In this document: in pieces, positions 58,115 through 64,000 of the stretch | Position numbering within the stretch: the first letter of the stretch is position 1 | Layout: the number at the start of each line of letters is the position of its first letter | Source of the DNA: Pseudolysobacter sp964466115 | GTDB taxonomy: Bacteria; Pseudomonadota; Gammaproteobacteria; Xanthomonadales; Rhodanobacteraceae | Assembly (NCBI GenBank): GCA_964466115.1 | Contig: CAYXMH010000006.1 | Coordinates: 57,939-121,938, forward strand | Length of the DNA: 64,000 bases | Reading direction: 5' to 3' | Notes under the pieces: generated by a model | The model's database searches: none | What the model saw: only the letters and a program-made list of their open reading frames with translations | What the model was told of the DNA's origin: nothing | Translations under genes and position numbers: made by a program

Positions 58115-59452
58115 TCACAAAATATAACGGCTCAAGTCTTCGTCTTTGACCAATTCGCCGAGATGTTTATCGACGTATGCGGCATCAATCGTGATGCTCT
58201 CACCGCCGCAATCGGGGGCGTCGAACGACAACGTGTCGAGCAAGCGCTCAAGCACCGTGTGCAAGCGGCGTGCGCCGATGTTTTCAGTGCGTTCGTTGAC
58301 GTGGAACGCAATCTCGGCCAAGCGCTGAATTGCCGATGCTGCAAACATCAAGGTGACATTTTCGGTGGCGAGCAAGGCGGTGTATTGCTTGGACAACGCG
58401 TTATGCGGCTCACTAAGAATGCGCCGGAAATCGTCGGTCGTCAGTGCCGATAGCTCCACCCGAATCGGAAAACGGCCTTGCAATTCCGGAATCAAGTCGG
58501 ATGGCTTGGCCATGGAAAAAGCCCCCGAAGCGATAAACAGGATATGGTCGGTTTTTACCATACCGTGCTTGGTGGAAACGGTGGAGCCTTCCACCAGCGG
58601 CAATAAATCGCGTTGCACGCCCTCGCGCGAGACGCCGGCCCCACCCCAATCGGAGCGCTGGCAGACCTTGTCGATCTCATCGAGAAAAACGATGCCGTTC
58701 TGCTCGCAGATTTCCAGGGCGATTTGTTTGGTTTCCTCATCGTTGATGAGCTTCGATGCCTCTTCCTCAATCAATAAGGGGCGTGCGGCTTTAATGCTGA
58801 GTTTGCGCTTTTGCGTTTTTTGTCCGGCCAACGATTGAAACATGCCGCGCAATTGCGAGCTCATTTCCTCCATGCCGGGAGGCGCCATGATCTCCACGCC
58901 AATGTTCATGTTCACGTCAATTTCGATCTCACGCTCGTCGAGCGTTCCCTCGCGCAGTTGTTTGCGCAATTTTTGCTGCGTATCGAGATCGCGTGCATCG
59001 AGCTCTTCCGGTTCATTTAAAAACCCGGCGCCTTGTCGGCGCGGTAGCAGCGCTTCCAGGATTCGGTCCTCGGCGCGATCTTCGGCCTGAGATTTCACCT
59101 CGGCTTTCGCTTTCTCGCGCACCATTTTTACCGCGGTATCGGCCAAATCGCGAATGATTTGTTCGACATCTTTGCCGACATAGCCGACTTCGGTGAACTT
59201 GGTGGCTTCCACCTTGATAAACGGAGCGTTGGCAAGATGCGCCAAGCGCCGTGCAATTTCGGTTTTTCCGACGCCGGTCGGGCCGATCATGAGTATGTTT
59301 TTTGGTGTGACTTCATCGCGCAATTGTGGATCGAGTTGCATGCGCCGCCAACGGTTGCGCAACGCAATCGCCACCGCACGTTTGGCGGCGTTTTGACCGA
59401 TAATAAATTTGTCTAATTCTTTAACAATTTCTTTTGGTGTCATTTCCGACAT
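58115..59452 (-). CDS. hslU: ATP-dependent protease ATPase subunit HslU
   Basis: HslU unfolds substrates and feeds them to HslV. The 445-residue AAA+ protein has Walker A IGPTGVGKTEIARRL, Walker B IVFLDEIDK, GYVGKDVEQIIRDL (pore loop) and the sensor FPIRVELSAL. The I-domain (about residues 110-240) is present. The C-terminus ends in LSRYIL, the tail that docks into HslV. The family length is matched (443 in E. coli). It follows hslV by 6 bases. Confidence 0.97.
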   Translation of the reverse strand: MSEMTPKEIVKELDKFIIGQNAAKRAVAIALRNRWRRMQLDPQLRDEVTPKNILMIGPTGVGKTEIARRLAHLANAPFIKVEATKFTEVGYVGKDVEQIIRDLADTAVKMVREKAKAEVKSQAEDRAEDRILEALLPRRQGAGFLNEPEELDARDLDTQQKLRKQLREGTLDEREIEIDVNMNIGVEIMAPPGMEEMSSQLRGMFQSLAGQKTQKRKLSIKAARPLLIEEEASKLINDEETKQIALEICEQNGIVFLDEIDKVCQRSDWGGAGVSREGVQRDLLPLVEGSTVSTKHGMVKTDHILFIASGAFSMAKPSDLIPELQGRFPIRVELSALTTDDFRRILSEPHNALSKQYTALLATENVTLMFAASAIQRLAEIAFHVNERTENIGARRLHTVLERLLDTLSFDAPDCGGESITIDAAYVDKHLGELVKDEDLSRYIL

Positions 59453-59458
59453 ATAAAC

Positions 59459-59992
59459 TCACAGTTGCTCTATCGTAATATTGTGATTGGTGTAAATGCA
59501 GATATCGCCGGCAATCGTCACCGCTTTTTCGACTATCTCACGGGCGCTAAGATCGCTGTACTCCAACAATGCTTTAGCCGCCGCTTGCGCATACGGGCCA
59601 CCAGAGCCGATCGCGATCAAACCGTTTTCTGGCTCCAGCACATCGCCATTGCCCGAAATAATCAAAGAAGCGTCCTTATCCGCTACGGCAAGCAGCGCTT
59701 CCAAGCGCCCCAAACGCCGATCGGTGCGCCAATCTTTCGCTAGTTCGACCGCCGCGCGGGTGAGATTTCCACCGTACTTTTCAAGCTTCGCCTCAAACAG
59801 TTCAAACAACGTGAATGCATCGGCCGTGGCGCCGGCAAATCCGGCCAGAATATCGCCTTTGCCTAGCCGGCGAACTTTGCGCGCGTTGGCCTTCATTACG
59901 GTGTTGCCCAGCGTAACCTGGCCGTCGCCACCGATCACAACTTGGCCGTTTTTGCGCACAGAGACAATCGTGGTGCCGTGAAATGACTGCAT
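59459..59992 (-). CDS. hslV: ATP-dependent protease subunit HslV
   Basis: HslV is the proteasome-like threonine peptidase of the HslUV complex. The 177-residue protein has the catalytic N-terminal Thr after a six-residue leader (MQSFHG/TTIVSVRK), then GDGQVTLG, KVRRLGKGDILAGFAGATADAFTLFE and GSGGPYAQAAA. The short leader must be removed to expose the Thr; many bacteria carry such a propeptide, whereas E. coli has only Met. It is first in hslV-hslU-DUF971. Confidence 0.97.
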   Translation of the reverse strand: MQSFHGTTIVSVRKNGQVVIGGDGQVTLGNTVMKANARKVRRLGKGDILAGFAGATADAFTLFELFEAKLEKYGGNLTRAAVELAKDWRTDRRLGRLEALLAVADKDASLIISGNGDVLEPENGLIAIGSGGPYAQAAAKALLEYSDLSAREIVEKAVTIAGDICIYTNHNITIEQL

Positions 59993-60052
59993 GAGAAACC
60001 CTTACACTGTGGAACCGACTAAGTTAGGGGCGATTGCGCAAAATACAAGCGG

Positions 60053-60952
60053 TTAAGGTTTGTTTTTGCGTTTCGCGCGGGGATGGGCCGCATCGTAGAC
60101 CTTGGCCAGATGCTGAAAATCCAAGTGGGTGTAAACCTGTGTGGTGCTGATATCGGCGTGACCGAGCATTTCCTGCACTGCACGCAAATTACCGGACGAT
60201 TCCAAAACATGACTGGCAAACGAGTGCCGCAGCAAATGCGGATAGACGCGCTTGTGTACACCTTGGGATTTTGCCCAGCGTTTTATGCGCGCACGAACGG
60301 TGGCGGGTTTCATCGGGCTGCCGTGGCGGTCACAAAAGATCGGATCGCCGCTGCCGGGGGATGTTAGCGCACGCAACTGCAATAAGGCCTCCAGCGCTTT
60401 CCCCCCCACCGGCACTACCCGGGTTTTCGAGCCTTTACCGGTGACGCGCACCAATCCCTCGTCGATATCCACGTCGCGCCAGTGCAATCCGACCAACTCG
60501 GCGCTGCGCAAGCCGCTGGAATAAAACAACTCCAGGATTGCCCGATCGCGAATGGCGTCGGCGCCATCGGTTGGAATCTCGACCAAGGCGGCGGCTTCAT
60601 CGACATCCAATACTTGCGGCAACTTGCGGCGCAAGCGCGGTGCTCGTACCGTATCGGCCGGGTTGGATGGAATCTCACCGGTGCGCGCTAAAAACCGCAG
60701 AAAAGCGCGGCACGCCGAGAGCAGATGATGCAAGCTGCCGCTTTCGCGTCCACGGCGATGCTCGCGCGCTACCAGTTGGCGTAGCGATTCACTGCGCAAC
60801 TCACGCCAATGGCGCAGATTCAGAGGCTCGACAAACTGCAGCAGATAATTCAATTCACGCGCGTAGTTGGTGATGGTGCCAACCGCATAGCGCCGCTCCA
60901 CCCGCAGATGTTCAAGATAGCGTTTGATGGCAGCGTCCAACGGCACCGTCAT
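60053..60952 (-). CDS. xerC: site-specific tyrosine recombinase XerC
   Basis: XerC with XerD resolves chromosome dimers at dif. The 299-residue protein has the N-terminal SAM-like core-binding domain (IKRYLEHLRVERRYAVGTITNYARELN) and the tyrosine recombinase domain. The catalytic Arg is in SSGLRSAELVGL, the Lys in VTGKGSKTRVVP, the HxxR in PHLLRHSFASH, a His in LGHADIST and the Tyr in TTQVYTHLD. The start at 60952 gives the family length (298 in E. coli). It follows DUF484 by 4 bases, the standard neighbour. Confidence 0.96.
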   Translation of the reverse strand: MTVPLDAAIKRYLEHLRVERRYAVGTITNYARELNYLLQFVEPLNLRHWRELRSESLRQLVAREHRRGRESGSLHHLLSACRAFLRFLARTGEIPSNPADTVRAPRLRRKLPQVLDVDEAAALVEIPTDGADAIRDRAILELFYSSGLRSAELVGLHWRDVDIDEGLVRVTGKGSKTRVVPVGGKALEALLQLRALTSPGSGDPIFCDRHGSPMKPATVRARIKRWAKSQGVHKRVYPHLLRHSFASHVLESSGNLRAVQEMLGHADISTTQVYTHLDFQHLAKVYDAAHPRAKRKNKP

Positions 60953-60956
60953 CGGT

Positions 60957-61643
60957 TCATCCCGATTTGGGAAACCGCGCGATTGCCACCGCGATGGCTT
61001 CGGCAATCAATTTTAGAAACACTGTGCCCATGCCGGGATGAAAGCGGTTGGGTTCTCGGCTGCCGATGGCGAGCATACCGGTTTCGGTAATCGGCAGCAG
61101 CACTGCAGAGCGTACATCGGAAGCGGCGGCGCGAAACAGCACGTCGAGTTTTTCCGGCTGCAGGCGACCGCACAACGGCTCGTTGCGAGTCAGGAATGCG
61201 CTAAATACCGGCAGATCGGCCGCGGCTCCCGGCGCGCGAATCAGCCACTCCACATCGGGTAAATCGGCATCGGCACGGAACAGCACCAAACGCACCAGTT
61301 CGGTTTGAAAGTCTTCGGTGAGGCCGGCTGCGATTCGATGCACGGTTTCGCTTAATGATGTCGCGCGCATCAAACTCAATGTCAGCGAGTGCACGCGCAG
61401 CATCAGTTGTTCGTTATCGCTGCCAATGTCGATCAAATCGTGCAGGCGACGCGTCAACTCGCGATTGTGCTCGCGCAACACTTCCAATTGATAACTGGCC
61501 AAAGAGGTGGTGGGACCCTGCTCGCGCGGCAGTATCAAATTCAACGCAATATCGGGAAAATCTTTTAAGAACGTCGAATGACGCCGCAAATAGCTGGCGA
61601 CTTCCGTGGCGCTTAATCCCTCCTTGATCGATATTTCGCTCAT
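60957..61643 (-). CDS. DUF484 family protein
   Basis: The 228-residue protein has the DUF484/GAF-like pattern: VASYLRRHSTFLKDFPDIALNLILPREQGPTTSLASYQLEVLREHNREL, a helical stretch, then a GAF-type domain with RSAVLLPITETGMLAIGSREPNRFHPGMGTVFL. The role is unknown. It lies between dapF and xerC in most gammaproteobacteria. Its ATG overlaps the dapF stop by 4 bases (ATGA). Confidence 0.93.
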   Translation of the reverse strand: MSEISIKEGLSATEVASYLRRHSTFLKDFPDIALNLILPREQGPTTSLASYQLEVLREHNRELTRRLHDLIDIGSDNEQLMLRVHSLTLSLMRATSLSETVHRIAAGLTEDFQTELVRLVLFRADADLPDVEWLIRAPGAAADLPVFSAFLTRNEPLCGRLQPEKLDVLFRAAASDVRSAVLLPITETGMLAIGSREPNRFHPGMGTVFLKLIAEAIAVAIARFPKSG

Positions 61644-62470
61644 GGCAACCAGTCTCCTTCGAATACAAACGCCGCCGGGCCGGTCATCCAAATCGGGTGA
61701 CCCGGGCCATCCCAATGAATATCAAGGTCACCGCCCGGCAAGGTAACGCGCACGGTGGGATCGAGTTTATTTTGCTGTATCAAAACGGCAACCGCCGCAC
61801 ACGCGCCGCTGCCGCAGGCCTGCGTCTCGCCAACGCCGCGCTCCCAGACGCGCAATTGAATGTGCGTGCGATCCACGATTTGGGCAAATCCGACGTTGCA
61901 GGCTTGCGGAAAATAAGGGCTGCGTTCCACGCGCGCGCCGAGTGTGCCGACCGGCGCCTGTGCACAATCGTCCACTTCCAGCACCGCATGCGGATTACCG
62001 ATCGAAACGGCGCCGAGCGTCACCAGATCGGAATTGATATCCAGATGGTAGTTGGTATCGGCATTGTCAACGCGCAACGGAATCGCCTTGGGATCGAAAT
62101 CCGGCACACCCATATCGACGCGCACCGTGCTTCCATCCAGTATCTCGACCACCACCGGGCCGGACGGGCTTTGCAAACGCACCGCACCCACACCGACTTC
62201 ACCCTCACGCGCCAGCCAAACGGCCACGCAGCGCACGCCATTGCCGCATTGCGAAGCTTCGGAACCATCTTTGTTGTAAATACCGTAACGAAACGCACAG
62301 CTTAAATCGCTCGCCGGCTCAACCGTCAGCAATTGATCGAAACCAACGCCGGTGTGGCGATCGCCCAGTTGCGCGATCTCGGCGCGGGTTAAATCCAAGG
62401 GGCGTGAACGGCAATCAATCACGACAAAGTCGTTGCCCAACCCATGCATTTTGGAAAAGTGCAAACTCAC
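61640..62470 (-). CDS. dapF: diaminopimelate epimerase
   Basis: DapF converts LL- to meso-diaminopimelate for lysine and peptidoglycan. The 276-residue enzyme has both catalytic cysteines, in ASQCGNGVRCVAV and TQACGSGACAAV, and the start LHFSKMHGLGNDFVVID typical of the family. The length matches E. coli (274). lptM is upstream on the same strand, but lysA, which often lies between, is absent. It overlaps DUF484 by 4 bases. Confidence 0.97.
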   Translation of the reverse strand: MSLHFSKMHGLGNDFVVIDCRSRPLDLTRAEIAQLGDRHTGVGFDQLLTVEPASDLSCAFRYGIYNKDGSEASQCGNGVRCVAVWLAREGEVGVGAVRLQSPSGPVVVEILDGSTVRVDMGVPDFDPKAIPLRVDNADTNYHLDINSDLVTLGAVSIGNPHAVLEVDDCAQAPVGTLGARVERSPYFPQACNVGFAQIVDRTHIQLRVWERGVGETQACGSGACAAVAVLIQQNKLDPTVRVTLPGGDLDIHWDGPGHPIWMTGPAAFVFEGDWLP

Positions 62471-62527
62471 GGTTGCGTCGCTGCCATCGTTGATTCCTGC
62501 TGTTTAAGATAAATCATCAATGAAATC

Positions 62528-62701
62528 TCAATGCGCCTCGATGGAAGAGGTTTTGTCCGTTGGCGCCGATGCCGCTTTCGCTGGGGTGTCCTTCTTTGAC
62601 GAATCCTTGTCCGGCAACACCAAGTTGCCTTTATTGCCGCAACCAGCGAGCAATAAAACCGATAAAAACAGTGACGTGTAAAACAATCGCAGTGGATTCA
62701 T
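62528..62701 (-). CDS. lptM: LPS translocon maturation chaperone LptM
   Basis: The 57-residue lipoprotein has a signal peptide ending in the lipobox LLAGC (Cys at 21), directly followed by GNKGNLVLPDK, the diagnostic LptM motif C-G-x-K-G-x-L-x-L-P. The rest is a short disordered Lys/Ser/Ala tail. LptM helps the outer-membrane LPS translocon LptD fold with correct disulfides. It precedes dapF on the same strand, the usual location. Confidence 0.9.
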   Translation of the reverse strand: MNPLRLFYTSLFLSVLLLAGCGNKGNLVLPDKDSSKKDTPAKAASAPTDKTSSIEAH

Positions 62702-62776
62702 GATTCGCTACCAAAAAGAGTTCGGCCAAGTATAGCGACTGAATTACGTACGCGCCGTCAATTTTATTGCCGACCT

Positions 62777-62839
62777 GTAGGGTGGGTCTTGGCCCACCGG
62801 GATGCTTGGGTAAAAGCGGTGGGCCAAGGCCCGCCCTAC
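62777..62839. repeat. dispersed palindromic repeat, copy 2 (GTAGGGTGGGTC type)
   Basis: The 63-base element begins GTAGGGTGGGTCTTGGCCCA and ends with the inverse ending GCCCGCCCTAC. It is the same family as 34280-34343, with a different central loop and a few changes. It lies in the divergent gap between lptM and the site-2 protease gene, upstream of both starts. Confidence 0.85.
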
Positions 62840-62867
62840 GATCCATTCTTTGCGTCCCTAAGGGAAC

Positions 62868-63647
62868 ATGGTAGCGTCTGCGACCGACGTCTTAACACCC
62901 GCGTTAGCCATGCTTAAAGCGCTCCTCCTCCTACTCAAAGCCGGCAAGTTCGGCAAAATCCTACTGACCTGCGGCAGCATGGTTATCTCGGTGTTCGCTT
63001 ACGCCTGGATATTTGGGCTGCCTTACGCGATGGGTTTCGTTCTGTTGATCTTCGTGCACGAAATGGGACATTACCTGGCCGCCAAGCAAAAAGGACTGGA
63101 TGTTGGCGCGCCGACGTTTATTCCGTTTGTCGGCGCATGGATTCAATTGAAGGAGCAACCGATGAATGTTGCGACCGAGGCGTATGTCGCGATGGCGGGG
63201 CCGCTTGCCGGTACGTTAGGGGCATTGGTTTGCTATTACTTAGCGCGCACTGAAAGCAGTGACTTATTGCTGGCGCTGGCGTACTCGGGTTTTATGATCA
63301 ATTTATTTAATTTGATTCCATTATCACCCTTGGATGGCGGGCGCATCGTTGCGATCTTGTCGCCGAAGATCTGGCTGATTGGGGCGCCCCTGTTGTTGGG
63401 TTTATTTTTCTGGCGACCGAGCCCAATGCTGATATTGATTCTGATTTTGGCGCTACCGAACTTATTGCAAGTGTGGCGCGAGTTCTTTGGCAACAAGAAT
63501 GCCGCGGCTTCTGCTGCCCATCCACCGGGCTATTACGAGGCCTCTGCGGAACTGCGTTTGCAATACGGCGCGATGTATTTGGGCCTGGCCGGGTTTCTTG
63601 CGGTGATGTGTTACGAGCTCAGCGAAATGTTGCCGCATCGCGGCTAA
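62868..63647 (+). CDS. site-2 protease family (M50) membrane metalloprotease
   Basis: The 259-residue protein has about six hydrophobic segments and the M50 zinc motif HEMGH (64-68), with a second conserved element LSPLDGGRIV (Asp156) carrying the third ligand. These two motifs identify an intramembrane metalloprotease like SpoIVFB/RseP, but there is no PDZ domain. Substrates are unknown. GGGA precedes the ATG at 62868. It is divergent from lptM, with a palindromic repeat in between. Confidence 0.9.
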   Translation: MVASATDVLTPALAMLKALLLLLKAGKFGKILLTCGSMVISVFAYAWIFGLPYAMGFVLLIFVHEMGHYLAAKQKGLDVGAPTFIPFVGAWIQLKEQPMNVATEAYVAMAGPLAGTLGALVCYYLARTESSDLLLALAYSGFMINLFNLIPLSPLDGGRIVAILSPKIWLIGAPLLLGLFFWRPSPMLILILILALPNLLQVWREFFGNKNAAASAAHPPGYYEASAELRLQYGAMYLGLAGFLAVMCYELSEMLPHRG

Positions 63648-63936
63648 CTAGGACCGCGCTCGCCGCCCCTGTTTTAGATGTGCTTCGCTATTCTCTGATT
63701 TCGTTTCTGTTGAACTTGTTGTAAGTGTGCCGCTGGTTTTTGGGCGAATTAAATAGAAATATGCAAGAGTGCAATCGAAGACGTTCAAATTCGCGCACAT
63801 TGGTTCACGCGTCACTCATCGATTGGGTTGGTTTTCAAATTTTTACAAACTTTTCCAATATAAGGTGTCCGCTTTAGCCGCCAAATTTCGCACTTATATA
63901 AGAGTAAGTAACATCAATAATGACTTGGGTGGCGAC
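63648..63936. other. 289-base AT-rich intergenic region
   Basis: No gene is seen. The second half (63830-63920) is AT-rich, with TATATAAG near 63894-63901 and TTTAGC about 18 bases earlier, a possible weak promoter for the next gene. No repeat or terminator hairpin was found. Confidence 0.35.
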
Positions 63937-64000
63937 ATGAAAACGATCAAGGTTAAATGCATTGAATCAGTGATCTGCGTTGGTTTGGCGTTAGCCACGA
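63937..64000 (+). CDS. start of a secreted protein, cut by the window edge
   Basis: Only 21 codons are visible. They encode a basic start (MKTIKVK) and the beginning of a hydrophobic stretch (SVICVGLALA) consistent with a signal peptide. GGTGG lies 5-6 bases before the ATG. The product cannot be named. Confidence 0.5.
   Translation, partial: MKTIKVKCIESVICVGLALAT

Noticed and set aside
1..64000. CRISPR arrays, rRNA operons, prophage or IS elements
   Set aside because: No regularly spaced direct repeats, no rRNA sequence and no transposase or phage structural gene were seen. The only recombinase is the housekeeping XerC.

Overview
The window is a contiguous chromosomal stretch of a gammaproteobacterium. 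Gene content and order point to the Xanthomonadales/Nevskiales side of the class: comF divergent from bioB-bioF-bioH-bioC, glyQS, tatABC, a coxB-coxA-ctaG-coxC cluster with heme-A genes, and lptM-dapF-DUF484-xerC-hslVU-DUF971. That placement is inferred from synteny and protein motifs, not from a search. Almost everything is dense, ordinary chromosomal coding sequence with short gaps. No rRNA operon, prophage, insertion sequence or CRISPR array is visible.

Layout. 0-2 kb: cytochrome c5-like protein, DUF4142 protein and a tRNA-Arg(CCG). 2-10 kb: ubiA, a small secreted protein, comF, the biotin genes bioBFHC, then tag and a threonine/serine dehydratase. 10-19 kb: mnmG followed not by rsmG but by an outer-membrane protein and a two-gene restriction-modification pair (BglII-like nuclease plus MT-A70 adenine methylase), then a YbaY-like lipoprotein and a 1011-residue Asp-box propeller protein. 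19-28 kb: glyQS, a lone GspE/PilB-type ATPase, a glutamine-amidotransferase-like protein, an orphan ribbon-helix-helix-like protein, tatABC with a SYLF protein upstream, and a beta-propeller protein with an IPTL-CTERM-like tail. 28-39 kb: hemH, an alpha/beta hydrolase, and the aa3-type cytochrome oxidase cluster (ctaB, ctaA, a Sco-like protein, SURF1, DUF2909, coxC, ctaG, a 43-residue protein, coxA, coxB). 39-46 kb: small membrane proteins, an unknown conserved-looking protein, putA, and gspA-gspB-rhomboid. 46-52 kb: ctp protease, envC, gpmI, an 18-residue-repeat lipoprotein and a TPR membrane protein. 52-64 kb: M1 aminopeptidase, ubiE, a LemA-like/DUF2207 pair, DUF971-hslUV, xerC, DUF484, dapF, lptM, a site-2 protease and the start of a secreted protein.

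The genes give an aerobic lifestyle: haem synthesis (hemH) feeds heme O/A synthesis (ctaB, ctaA) and an aa3 oxidase with a full assembly set, and PutA delivers electrons from proline to quinone, which UbiA and UbiE make. Secretion is represented by Tat and by parts of a type II secretion system (GspA, GspB, and possibly the distant GspE). EnvC, Ctp, LptM and rhomboid belong to envelope maintenance.

The least ordinary items are the BglII-like/MT-A70 pair, the 18-residue-repeat lipoprotein at 50.8 kb, the IPTL-CTERM-like protein, and four dispersed palindromic repeats of three families. One repeat copy supplies the stop codons of both convergent genes that flank it. No wholly new multi-gene system could be established from the sequence alone.
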